Below the pieces are notes generated by a model. It ran no database searches, was not told the DNA's origin, and was given only the letters and a program-made list of their open reading frames with translations. Positions 42,545 to 54,489 of a DNA stretch of 64,000 nt are shown one piece after another. The first letter of the stretch is position 1; each line of letters begins with the position of its first letter. Both the position numbers and the translations under genes were made by a program. This DNA comes from Haematobia irritans (Eukaryota; Arthropoda; Insecta; Diptera; Muscidae), in contig NC_134398.1 of the NCBI RefSeq assembly GCF_050003625.1, positions 99,923,479 to 99,987,478 on the forward strand, given 5' to 3'.

Positions 42545-44197
42545 TACCCTAAACCACATAGTGGTCAGGGTATAATAAGTTTGATCGGCCAAAAAATGTG
42601 CCTACCAGAAATATTGATTTTGGACCCCATAAAATATATACCGATCGACTCAGAATCACCTCCTGAGTCGATCTAGCGCTTGCTGTCCGTCCGTCCGTCC
42701 GTCCGTCTGTCCATGTATTTGTTGTTCACAGGATTCCGGTCGCAATTATTAACCGATTTTGATGAAATTTGGTACAGGGAGTTTTTTGGGCACAAGGACG
42801 AACGCTATTGAATTTGGAAGAAATAGGTTCAAATTTAGATATAGCTCCCATATATATGTATCGCCCGATTTCGACAAATGGGGTCACGTTGCGCTTTTTG
42901 CAAACGGATCGTCACCAAATTTGGCAAAAGCTAATCTTTTCCATCGCCCTTCAAGTCTGCAAAATTTCAACCAAATCGGTTCAGATTTAGATATAGCTCT
43001 CATATATATGTATCGCCCGATTTTCCCAAATTTGGCCACAAAACCTTTATTTATCAACCGATCTTACTCAAAGTTGGCTAAATATAATCTTCTATATAAC
43101 TATATGTGCAAAAAATCATCGAAATCGATTCAGATTTAGCTATAGCTCCCATATACATGTACCGCCCGATTTTTCTAAATTTAGCCATAAAACCCTTATT
43201 TATCAACCGATCTTACCCAAATTTGGCTGAATGTAGTCTTCTACAGCACTAACTATACGTGCAAAAAATCATCGAAATCGGTTCAGATTTAGATATAGCT
43301 CCCATATATATGTATAGCCCGATTTTCCCAAATTTGGCCATAGAACCCTTATTTATTAACCGATCTTACTAAAAGTTGGCTAGATCCAGTCCTCTATAGT
43401 ACTAACTATATGTGCAAAATTTCATCGAAATCGGTTCAAATTTAGATATAGCTCCCATATATGTATCGCCCGATTTTGAAAAATTCGCCCCTAATAACCT
43501 TATGTTTGACCATACAGGCCTCATTTCGTAACTGATCTTACTCAAATCTTGCACAAGTAACCTTTTGTGGTATTAATCAAAATTGTATTTCTATACACAT
43601 TTTTTTTCAAAATATTATTTCTATAAAAAAATTTCTAAAAATTTTATTTCTATAGAATTTATTGTCAAAATTTTATTTCTATAGAAAAATTTCTCACAAA
43701 AATTTGTTTATAGAAACTTTTTCCAAAATTTTATTTTTATAGAGATTTAACAAAGAAGATTACTATTTTTGGTAGAATTCTACCAACCGTGGCAACCGTG
43801 GTGGTAACACAAATTTATTTTCTAGGTTATATACGTTGCATTTTCATGTTTTAAGATTATAAAGTACTTACAACCATTTTGGTTTTGCAAAATTTGTTTA
43901 AATTTAACAAAAAAAATTGTAGGGAAAATTGTTTGGGAATGTATGGGAAAGTAGGGAACTTTTTTGTCCTTGTAGGGTAAACCGAACATTTTCCCTGGCA
44001 ACATTGACTATGAGCTATAGTCAGATTGACACAAATCACCCATAGACATGTACCCCTTAATTTTCTTAAATATGCAACTGCTGTTTATCACCCAGACCTA
44101 TATGTTACCCCACAAATGCTTATGATTACTAATTCTGTAATGGTGGTTTAGGGTATGATAAAGTCGGCCCTGCCCGACTTTAGACTTTTCTTACTTG
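42545..44197 (-). repeat. A-rep copy 3 with clear TTA duplication
   Basis: TTA flanks it (42542-42544 and 44198-44200), and the interrupted mariner gives the exact empty site. It starts TACCCTAAACCACATAGTGG, then has CCGTCCGTCCGTCCGTC, then ~160-bp modules, then a hAT-derived block (43580-44006), and ends GGTGGTTTAGGGTATGATAA, AGTCGGCCCTGCCCGACT and TTCTTACTTG. This copy best defines the family borders. Confidence 0.88.
43580..44006. mobile_element. hAT remnant inside A-rep copy 3
   Basis: The right end CATTTTCCCTGGCAACATTG matches the complement of CAGTGTTGCCAGGGAAAATG at 62944. The interior has 29-bp tandem repeats (43590-43745) and CCACGGTTGCCAC-related text. The left terminus is deleted. 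The same element sits at the same place in the A-rep at 62749, so it was already present when this A-rep lineage spread. Confidence 0.7.
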
Positions 44198-44523
44198 TTA
44201 TTATTCAACATAGTTCCCTTCAAGAGCGATGCAACGATTATAACGACCTTCCAATTTTTTGATACCATTTTGGTAGTACTCCTTCGGTTTTGCTCAAAAT
44301 AGGCCTCAGTTTCGGCGATCACCTCTTCATTGCAGTCAAATATTTTCCCTACGAGCATCCTTTTGAGGTCTGAGAACAAGAAAAAGTCGCTGGGGGCCAA
44401 ATCTGGAGAATACGGTGGGTGGGGAAGCAATTCGAAGCCCAACTCATGAATTTTTGCCATCGTTCTCAATGACTTGTGGCACGGTGCGTTGTCTTGGTGG
44501 AACAACACTTTTTTCTTCTTCAT
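44198..44523 (-). pseudogene. mariner transposase C-terminal fragment
   Basis: Reads KKKKVLFHQDNAPCHKSLRT, with the second catalytic Asp, then PHPPYSPDLAPSDFFLFSDL, with the third. A one-base deletion at the TTTTGCTCAAAATAGG position shifts the end (FEQNRRST in place of the expected FEAKPKE). Upstream, 44524-44768 holds further fragments in other frames. It is inactive. Confidence 0.9.
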
Positions 44524-44779
44524 ATGGGGCCCTTTTTGCCGCGATTTCGACCTTCAATCGCTCCAATAACGCCATATAATAGTCACTGTTGATGGTTTTT
44601 TTCCCTTCTCAAGATAATCGATAAAAATTATTCCATGCGCAACCCAAAAAACAGAGGCCATTACTTTGCCAGCGGACTTTTGAGTCTTTCCATGCTTCGG
44701 AGACGGTTCACCTGTCGCTGTCCACTCAGCCGACTGTCGATTGCACAGAGCTTCCGCATATCCAATATCTATTATATTG

Positions 44780-45620
44780 TATAGCCCCGCTAATGTTTAT
44801 ACATCATTTTGTTCACCAGCATTTATCGTATTTAGAAACACAAATGAATATGAAAAATTTTTTATTGAATAATTTTGCACTTAATATCATTTATTTTATT
44901 TTATAAATAAAGAGGAACTAAACTTTGTTTTTATACATCTCACTGTTTAATTTTTCACCGCATCAATTTTTTTTCTCATAGTAGACAAGACAAGATAGTA
45001 AGTCTTGTTTTGATACCGGTGTAGATAAATAACACTCACATAAAATGCGAATGAGCACTAAAACACTAAATGAATTACTATTAATGTAACATCTAAAAAG
45101 CGTTTTTATGAAATTTTTAAGTATTTTTTACTGATTTATTTTTTTTTATGAAAATTTTAAGTATTTTTTACTGATTTATTTTTGTTAACTTCCTTTGTGT
45201 GAACTTTTGGACTTACTCCTCGAACGTCTCGATTTCTTTTGACGTCACAAGAAGAAAAACATGATGCCGATGAAGATAAACAAACAACGTACCCATACAT
45301 ATATAAAATGCTGCTCTCAAAAACAAAACATATTCTCTGTTTTTTTCCAAATGTCTGTTCTCTTTGGGGCCGTCTTTTCTTCGAATACACATTTTAATAT
45401 TTAAATGAAATAATATTTAGACTTAAGCATATCAAATTTTTATGGAAGTCCCATTAACATGCCCAGCCCATAGCCAAAAGGAATGCACTCATACAAGCTC
45501 AATTTTTCCGAAACAACACACACGCAGTTTCACAAACAACACCAATTGTTATCAATTCTTTTGGCTCTCTGAATAAGATATCTTTGTCTTCCTCTTTTCC
45601 AAAGGTACTTAGATTCGATT
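44780..45620 (-). mobile_element. T2-related fragment, inverted
   Basis: Minus-strand text matches T2 interior: GATGTATAAAAACAAAGTTT, TAGTTCCTCTTTATTTATAA, GAGCAGCATTTTATATATG, AAATATTATTTCATTTAAAT, TTAAGTCTAAATATTATTTC. No termini were found. A ~37-bp direct duplication (TTTTTAAGTATTTTTTACTG) lies at about 45107-45182. The LINE of T2 copy 1 is absent at the equivalent place. Confidence 0.55.
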
Positions 45621-45708
45621 GCTATTCTGTTGCCCATAATATTAGATTGCTAATTGAGTTGTAGGATTTAAACTATTTTGTTGTTTTTCTTTGAATGAAT
45701 GATTTATA

Positions 45709-46523
45709 CACAGAAACAAAAATCCGTAGTTAAACTAACGCTAAATTTAAATTATTTTATTGGAAAAAGATTACTTGCTACTGCATACATGTTGTGTGTT
45801 GTAACTTGTTGGGTGTTTACATGTAAAAATTTTTAAAATTTTAAAAAATTTCAAATAAAAAATCCCTTGAAAATGTCGACATACATCGACGAAACGTCGG
45901 GAAACATGCAACTAAAAATAGTTTTTATTTAAAACAAAATAATACTATTGGTCAAAACTAAAAACATTAAGAAGCATTTTTTTCTGATTCAATCGCGAAA
46001 TTAATTGATCTATTTAATTTTTTCATTGAAATGTCTTCAATCACGAAAATGATAGTGTCAATCACAGTTTTAATTGGGCATAAAAAGATAATTGATTAAA
46101 CAGTTAATTGAATTGAATATTTTAATTAATTTTTTAATTGATTGAATAAAAAATATTGCATTGATATCGATTGGAAAACTCAATCAGTTTTTGATAGATT
46201 CAATTATATATTCGTTAAACTTTTTAATTAAATCAGTTAAACAATTAATTAAGATTTGCAATCGACATCGATTAAATTGTTTAATTAAATTGTTAATTGG
46301 AACAAAAACTTGTTTAATAAAAAACTGCGAAAATTTTCACCCATTTTCTTAACTAACTGTGTGCTCTTAGTTTGATTTAAAAAATTGTTTGTTTCAATTA
46401 ATTTTTTAACTAAAACTTTTCAATCATTGGCCTAATTAACTTAATTTTTTAATGTTAATTGGAAATTTTTTCAGTTTCAATTATCTTTTTAATTGGATAT
46501 ATTTTCGGTGATTTTTTTCTGTG
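45709..46523. mobile_element. TA-flanked MITE full of TTAATTGATT words
   Basis: Ends are CACAGAAACAAAAATCC and the complement of GGTGATTTTTTTCTGTG, with TA outside both. The 815-bp interior from about 45960 is a dense array of AATTGATTAA/TTAATTTTTTAATTG words. There is no coding sequence. Related text surrounds the A-rep at 3069-4773. Confidence 0.75.
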
Positions 46524-46659
46524 TAGTTAAATTTTATGATTTTTTCGAAATTGTCCATGGCTTAATGAAATCTTAGTTTTTATACCCTGCCCCACACTGT
46601 GGCTCAAAATAGAACCCTATTGATTTTGGAAGAAATCGGTTCAGATTTAGATATAGCTC

Positions 46660-46861
<202 letters not shown>

Positions 46862-47960
46862 CGCCCGATATGGACTTATATGGACTTATATGGCCCCAGA
46901 AGCCAAGAGTACAATTAGTAGTGTAGTCAAGTGTGCCAAATTTTATTGAAATCGGTTCAGATTTAGATATAGCTCCCATATATATATCGTTCGCCCGATT
47001 TACACTCATATGACCACAGAGGCCAATATTTTACTCCGATTTATTTGAAATTTTGCACAGGGAGTAGAATTAGCATTGTATCTATGCGTGCCAAATTTGG
47101 TTGAAATCGGTTCAGATTTAGATATATCTCCCATATATAGCTTTCGCCCGATTTACACTCATATGACCACAGAGGCCAATATTTTGCTCCGATTTAGTTG
47201 AAATTTTGCACAGGAAGTAGATTTAGCATTGTAGCTATGCGTGCCAAATTTGGTTGAAATCGGTTCATATTTAGATATATCTCCCATATATAGCTTTCGC
47301 CCGATTTACTTTCATATGACCACTGAGGCCAATTTTTAACTCCGATTTAGTTGCACAGGGAGTAGAATTAGCATTGTAGCTATGCGTTCCAAATTTGGTT
47401 GAAATCGGTTCAGATTTCGATATAGCTCCCATATATATGTTTTTCTGATTTCGACAAAAATGGTCAAAATACCAACATTTTCCTTGTAAAATCGCCACTG
47501 CTTAGTCGAAAAGTTGTAAAAATGACTCTAATTTTCCTGAATTTCTAATACATATATATCGAGCGATAAATCATAAATAAACTTTTGCGAAGTTTCCTTA
47601 AAATTGCTTCAGATTTAAATGTTTCCCATATTTATACCCTAAACCACATAGTGGTCAGGGTATAATAAGTTTGATCGGCCAAAAAATGTGCCTACCAGAA
47701 ATATTGATTTTAGACCCCATAAAATATATACCGATCGACTCAGAATCACCTCCTGAGTCGATCTAGCGCTTGGTGTCCGTCCATCTGTCCATGTATTTGT
47801 CGTCTGATTTCGACAAATGGAGTCACGTTGCGTTTTTTTTACAAACCGATCGTCATCGAATTTTGCACATAGTAAAATTTTTCATCACCCTTTAGTCTGC
47901 AAAATTTCATCGAAATCGGTTCAGATTTAGATATAGCTCCCATATATATGTATCGCCCGA

Positions 47961-48764
47961 TTTTCCCAAATTTGCCCATAAAAACCTTATTTATTAAGCG
48001 ATCTTACTCAAACTTGGCTTACTCTAATCTCTAATCCATATATATGTATCGTCCGATTTTGCCAAATTTGGCCGTAAAACCCTTATTTATCAACCGATAG
48101 TGCTCATAGTTGGCTAAATATAATCTTCTATACCTCTAACTGTATGTGCGCAATTTCATCGAAATCGGTTCAGATTTAGATATAGCTCCCATATATATGT
48201 ATCTCCCGATTTGGTCAAATTTGGCCGTAAATCCCTTATTTATCAACCGATCGTAACCAAGGTAGGCTAAATGTAATCTTCTATAGCACTAACTGTATGT
48301 GCAAAATTTCATCGAAATCGGTTCAAATTTAGATATAACTCCCATATATATGTATCGCCCGATTTTCCCAAATTTGCCCATAAAAACCTTATTTATTAAG
48401 CGATCTTACTCAAACTTGGCTTACTCTAATCTCTAATCCATATATATGTATCGTCCGATTTTGCCAAATTTGGCCGTAAAACCCTTATTTATCAACCGAT
48501 AGTGCTCATAGTTGGCTAAATATAATCTTCTATACCTCTAACTGTATGTGCGCAATTTCATCGAAATCGGTTCAGATTTAGATATAGCTCCCATATATAT
48601 GTATCTCCCGATTTGGTCAAATTTGGCCGTAAATCCCTTATTTATCAACCGATCGTAACCAAGGTAGGCTAAATGTAATCTTCTATAGCACTAACTGTAT
48701 GTGCAAAATTTCATCGAAATCGGTTCAAATTTAGATATAACTCCCATATATATGTATCGCCCGA
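47961..48764. repeat. 402-bp tandem duplication of A-rep modules
   Basis: The text from TTTTCCCAAATTTGCCCATA at 47961 recurs at 48363 with period 402, and the two copies look identical to the eye. Each unit holds just over two ~160-bp modules with characteristic private changes (TATCTCCCGATTTGGTC, CCAAGGTAGGC). The duplication is recent. Confidence 0.92.
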
Positions 48765-49094
48765 TTTTGAAAAAATTGACCCCAATAACCTTATTTTTGA
48801 CCATAGGGGCCTCATTTATTAACTGATCGTACTCAAATTTTACACAAAGTGACCTTCTGTGGTATTAATCATACCTGCAAAATATTATACAAATTGGTTC
48901 AGATTTAGATATAGGTCCCATATATATGCATCGCTCGATTTTGTCATATTTGGCCATAATACTCTTATTTATTAACCTATGTTATTCAAATTTAAAATTT
49001 TGATGTACTAGCTGATCGTATTTAGACTTACATGTAGCTCTTACATAAATCTATTGCCCTATTTGCAGAAATTTGGATTTATTACCCACAACTA

Positions 49095-52000
49095 CACCCA
49101 GAAAAAAGTGACCCCTTCTTTAAGTTAAAATGAACTCATTGTGAAGAAAGTTGAACTTCGTATAGCGCCAAAGACATTTTTATTTGATTGAACGATGTGA
49201 TTTTCGTAGAAATTAGGTAGAACGCATTTCATATATTAGTTAACATTTTCCTATATTTATGTACCACTATACTACAGAATGAAAAAAATTTAACTGAATT
49301 GAATTCATATATGGAATGATTTTATTGAACTTTTTCATTCATTTGTACAAATCTTACATATTTGTGGTAAACTTTTTACTTCAAATTTAGAACTGCTTAC
49401 CTTCGTTTTTAAATACAATTTTATGTATTTATATAAGCAATTTTTTCTTCAATTAAAGACATGATTTATTAATATATTAAATATATTTATCTAGAATCAA
49501 CAGCATCGACTGGCCTTGAAATATTAAAACACATTTTTTTCTTCTTCTGGTACCTTTCACATTGAATAAGTTGCTGCCTAGCAATTTTGTCCACCTTTTA
49601 CGATTTCAATACCTACAAATATAAACAAAAAATCCTAAACAGTTTTTTCACAAAAGGTTAGCGTCACTGAATATTACCTCATAATTGAAGATTCCAAAAT
49701 GAAGTCGAATAAAGGCGTTGTTATTCTGCTGGTGTTTTCTTTTTTATAAACCAATTTTCAAAAATCGAACATTTTCTCACTAATTTAAAATAACAAATAT
49801 TTTACATATTTTATTTGTTTTTTATTATATTATTTTACAATATTATTTTTTAACAATCTCTCCGTATACCATAACAACGCGATTCCAACTAAAAAACAAC
49901 CCACGCGCAAACATATCGATTACAGGTAGACAAAAGAAATATAGGAAAATTTCCTATATTCTAACAAGTGTGTTTCCTTAAGTTTTGAAAGGATTAAATA
50001 AGTCTTAGTACGAATGAACTAAAATATTTGTCTATGTCAAGTGTTATTCGTATGCAGCGCTACCAATTTAGCTTTTTTTCCCGCTAGATTTGGCTTTTTT
50101 TGAAGACGTTTAGCGGGGGAAAATGTATTTAGCTTTTAGCTTTTTTTCTGGCTTTTTTTTCAGGACCCTTTTAGCTATTTTTGGCTTTTTTTATTTTCGA
50201 CATGTTCCTATAGAAATATGGATAAAACTTCGTTTTTTGTCTAAGTCTTGCTGCCAGAATAAAGTTTTCCACATATTTCAAAGCTCAATTGAAGCCTTAA
50301 TAATTATTCCAGCCATTATGCGGGCATTTTTGCAGCAAATACACCTTCTTGTAAAGTTTTTTCCTCGTTATCGTAAACTTTAAATCTACTACTACCATAC
50401 AAATTGCTTATATAAACTGTCAGTAAATTATTAGGAATAATAGCATTTGGCTCGTTTATCCTTTTTATGTTATTATAATACGGATTCTAAAGTTATTATG
50501 ATATTACTACATTAAAATAGTAGATGTGAATTGCTTTGTACACTGTCTGTAAACTGCTTTGTTCATGTCTTTACAATACGGACGCGAATTTTGGTTATAA
50601 TAGCATTTGTGAATTTCTCTTATATAAACTGTTTTCCTTGTCCATAAGCCGATAAAATTGTTTTGTCCTTATAGTTAAGTGATTCAACTTAAAAATGGGT
50701 ATCTTTTCATGAAAGAAGGCTAGGGTCAATTCTACAAAATTCTTAAAATTAATTAAATAGTCTTTAAATTTGTGGAGTTTTTGTATGTTGACCACAAACC
50801 AAAATAGCGTTCAAAAATAGAAGAGGTTTTTCATTTTATTTTGAAAACGTATACACAGAATAATTTCTACTTAAAGTCGAGTCGGAATTTGGAAATTTAA
50901 GTTGTCGTTAGCACGTTTTTAAAGCACTGTGATAGCTCATGAAGAAAAAGCTGAAAAAAAACGAATAAATTCAAATTTGACTCGGAATCAATACCAAAAT
51001 CATTAGTGTACAAAATATTTGGAACCGAACAAAGAAATAATTAAAGAAATAAAGTTTTGAATGTGGTATTATTTTTTTAACATCAAAAAAAAAAAATGCA
51101 ATAAAAAAATCGTAGTGATAGGATCAAAACAAATCTACTATTTATTAATGGAATGGATTTACATTTACGAAAATTGGACAACAATAGGTTTGTATGGGAA
51201 GTTTTCCAATAAAAGTTATTCAGTATAAACTTGCAAGACAGAATGGCTTTTATTCTCTTAATAATATTAGGAGAAGTGTACACGTTCACGAATTTATCAT
51301 TAATTCAGTTAAAACGAAATATATTGATATTTCTAATGCAGTTCTATGAGACATTGGACTTGTTGATGATTAACCAGCTGATAATTGCAAGTTTACCGGG
51401 AAAAAAGTTTTTACTAGGAAATATAAATGAAGGAATTCCAGTAAAAATTTGTGATAGTAATCAAAATGTATCGAGTACGCACACAGAGCTAATATGACTT
51501 AGATTTTCCTACAGTCTCACAGAAATGGAAGTGAAATGAATACAATTAAAATAATATGCATTTTAGGTGAAATAAAGCCTTTAAGTTTGTTAAATTTCAA
51601 TCAAAAATGTGACTTTTGATACAAAAAAATTTAGCCTTTTTTTCTAGCTATTTTTTTAACATTTTTTAGCTTTTTTTGGCTAGTTTTTTGGACAAATCTA
51701 GCGGTTTTTTGTGAAACAATTCTGGCAACGCTGTTCGTATGTATGATAAGCTTTCTATAATAAAGGAAGTCAGAATTATCATTTTATAAGAAATTTTACT
51801 AAATTTGAGGAAACTTGGTTTTAGTTCGGTTTTTGTTTATTTTTACGAATGCTTTGTTATCAGTGAATAAAATTTTCGTTTTCAGTAGTAAATTCTTATA
51901 CCCAGCGAAGAAAACAGTATTAGTAAAATGCCATGCCTTATTCTAGTTAATGAACTATTCCTAACTGCTTTCAGTTTAGGATTTTTTTACTGAAACAAGT

Positions 52001-52106
52001 AAATTTTATTATTTCACACAAAAATTTAACTGAATGGAAATAAAATGGCTAAACTAAATTGTTGAACATTTTTTCCTTTAGTTTCGAAGACACTTTTTTC
52101 TGGGTG
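49095..52106. mobile_element. T1 element copy 2 with intact TIRs
   Basis: The TIRs CACCCAGAAAAAAGTG and CACTTTTTTCTGGGTG are perfect complements. Flanking dinucleotides are TA on the left and TG on the right (one change from TA). It is 3012 bp including a hAT at 50055-51733, so T1 itself is ~1.33 kb. There is no transposase. Its sequence is the reference for reading the T1 copy 1 nest. Confidence 0.88.
50055..51733. mobile_element. hAT element with perfect 8-bp duplication TTCGTATG
   Basis: TTCGTATG lies at 50047-50054 and 51734-51741. Ends are CAGCGCTACCAATTTAGC and the complement CAGCGTTGCCAGAATTG. The sub-terminal sequence is rich in TAGCTTTTTT words. No transposase is recognised. The block at 50630-51010 also occurs inverted at 61934-62490, so a further family lies inside it or is shared. 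Confidence 0.9.
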
Positions 52107-52870
52107 TGATTGACCGATTTCCTCTTGTTTAATAATGGACTCAATATTAGTGGCATACTAACTCTTTTGGTGCAAAATAAACTATAGCTCCTAATATTAG
52201 ACATTTCTGCTCAGATTGTGACAAGACACCCATGTACCCCCCTTTATGTTCTCCAAAACCTATACCAATGATACCTCAAAACCTATACCAATGATACCCC
52301 ACAAATGCATATGTTTACTACTTCAGTAGGGGTGGTTTAGGGTATGATATAGTCGGCCCCGCCCGACTTTCTACTTTACTCACTTGTTTTTTACTAACAT
52401 TGTGTTCCACCATAGTGCATTAGCCGACTTAAATTTTGAGTCTATAGATTTTGTAAAAGTCTATCAAATTCTGTCCAGATCGAGTGATATTTAAATGTAT
52501 GTATTTGGGACAAACCTTTATATAGCCCCCAATACATTTGACGGATGTGATATGATTTGGTTCAAATTATGCACAAGAAGTACGTTTAATAGTATCGGAT
52601 ATAGCTCCCATATATATCTTTCGCCCGATTTGGACTTATATGGCCTCAAAAGCCATGACTTGCTTCAACCTTTGCACCTGGAGTACGTTTAACAGTATCG
52701 GTAAGTGTGCCAAATTTGGTTGAAATCGGTTCAGTTTTAGATATAGCTCCCATATATATCTTTCGCCCGATTTACACTCAAATGACCACGGGGCCAGAGT
52801 TATACTCCTATTTATGTGAAATTTTGTAGAGAGAGAATTATTATTCTAACTATGCATGTCAAATTTAGTA

Positions 52871-53221
52871 GGTTAGGTTAGGTTAGGTTATGTGGCAGCC
52901 CGATGTATCAGGCTCACTTAGACTATTCAGTCCATTGTGATACCACAGTGGTGAACTTCTCTCTTATCACTGAGTGCTGCCCGATTCCATGTTAAGCTCA
53001 ATGACAAGGGACCTCCTTTTTATAGCCGAGTCCGAACGGCGTTCCACATTCCAGTGAAACCACTTAGAGAAGCTTTGAAAACCTCAGAAATATCACCATC
53101 ATTACTGAGGTGGGATACTCCACCGCTGAAAAACTTTTTGGTGTTCGGTCGTAGCAGGAATCGAACCCACGACCTTGTGTATGCAAGGCGGGCATGCTAA
53201 CCATTGCACCACGGTGGCTCC
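52871..53221 (-). mobile_element. SINE-T, full length, 16-bp duplication
   Basis: CATGTCAAATTTAGTA flanks it perfectly (52855-52870 and 53222-53237). The head on the minus strand is GGAGCCACCGTGGTGCAATG, then GTTAGCATGCCCGCC (A box region) and GGTCGTGGGTTCGATTCCTG (B box). The tail is four CCTAA-type units (plus-strand GGTTA x4). At 351 bp it is the best-preserved SINE here. It is inserted in an A-rep module. Confidence 0.95.
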
Positions 53222-54489
53222 CATGTCAAATTTAGTAGAAATCGGTTCAGATTATATATCGCTCCCATATATATGTACACCAGAGATGGGAAAATATGGT
53301 AGACTATTTCATATTTTAGACCCATTTTCAATGGAATTTTCCTCCAATTGACTGCATAGTTTCCACGGAGAATATATTTAATATGATATATGGTAAGTGT
53401 GTCAAGTTTGATCTAATTTGGTTCAGAATTAGATAAAGCCTCCATATATTCGTTCTTCCGGTTTATACAAATATGGCCAAATTCCTACACTTTACACAAA
53501 ATTCTGTGATGATTTCCCCATATCTTAGTCATATCCTATACACTGTAATGCCAGAACGGTTAAGTTTTAAATAAGGCTCCAAGTCGCCCGACTTGACCAA
53601 ATAATATATCACAACCCACACTCGACCACATATCTTGGCGAGATCTAACCAATATCCTTGTAAAATCGTCACTAATAAGTAGCAAAAATTGTAAATATTA
53701 CTAAAATTGTCCTATATCTTGAATACATATGTATCGCCTGATAAATCATAAATGCTCTTTTGTACAATTGAATTAAAATTTCTCTCGCTTCATATTTCCC
53801 ATATTTTTATTTTTAATTATAGAGATTTTGTAGAAGTACAAAAAAGTATTGTATTTGTATCAGGAAATGCAAACCTTTATATAGCCCTCCCAACAAATTT
53901 GAAATAGTTGAGATGGTAACACAAATGTTGGTCTACATGGTGGTGAAGGGTATAATATAGTCGGCCCGCCCGACTTTAGACTTTACTTACTCGTTTTATT
54001 TTAAAATTGTGTTTTATTCCAGGGCGTTAGCCGATTTCAATTTTAATTCTAGAGATTTTGTAGAAGTACAAAAAATGGTCTCCATTATAAGTATTTGTAT
54101 CTGGAAATGCAAACCTTTATATAGCCCTCCCAGCAAATTTGAAGTAGTTGAGATGGTAACACAAATGTTGGTCTACATGGTGGTGAAGGGTATAATATAG
54201 TCGGCCCCGCCCGACTTTAGACTTTACTTACTTATTTTTTACTAACATTGTGTTCCACCCTAGTGCATTAGCCGACTTAAATTTTGAGTCTATAGATTGT
54301 GTAGAAGTCTATCAAATTCTGTCCAGATCGAGTGATATTTAAATGTATGTATTTGGGACAAACCTTTATATAGCCCCCAACACATTTGACGGATGTGATA
54401 TGGTATCGAAAATTTAGATCTACAAAGTGGTGCAGGGTATAATATAGTCGGCCCCGTCCGACTTTAGACTTTCCTTACTTGTTTAAGTA

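Larger units (their letters stand above)
42478..44768 (-). mobile_element. mariner (Himar1-like), copy C, interrupted by A-rep
   Basis: The 3' TIR ACAGGTTGGCTGATAAGTCC at 42478 is preceded by TA. The mariner is split at TTTTTA|TTATTC by the A-rep (42545-44197) and resumes at 44198. It has an internal deletion at 44743 (from the SAEWTA region to the LCA region) and ends at CCGCATATCCAATAT without a 5' TIR. Confidence 0.92.
47635..52386 (-). repeat. A-rep copy 4, younger, with T1 inserted
   Basis: It starts TACCCTAAACCACATAGTGG after TTA and ends CGCCCGACTTTCTACTTTAC, TCACTTG. Modules run from 47880 to 49090, including an exact 402-bp tandem duplication. T1 copy 2 interrupts near the end (49095-52106). 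After it the terminal region follows, with GGGGTGGTTTAGGGTATGAT. Confidence 0.8.

Noticed and set aside
42759..43139. 126-codon ORF on the plus strand
   Set aside because: It lies across A-rep modules and repeats the same peptide words (SSHIYVSPDF, IYMYRPIF).
52871..52890. Interstitial telomeric (TTAGG)n tract
   Set aside because: It is the 3' tail of a SINE with its own target duplication, not an independent telomere-type array.
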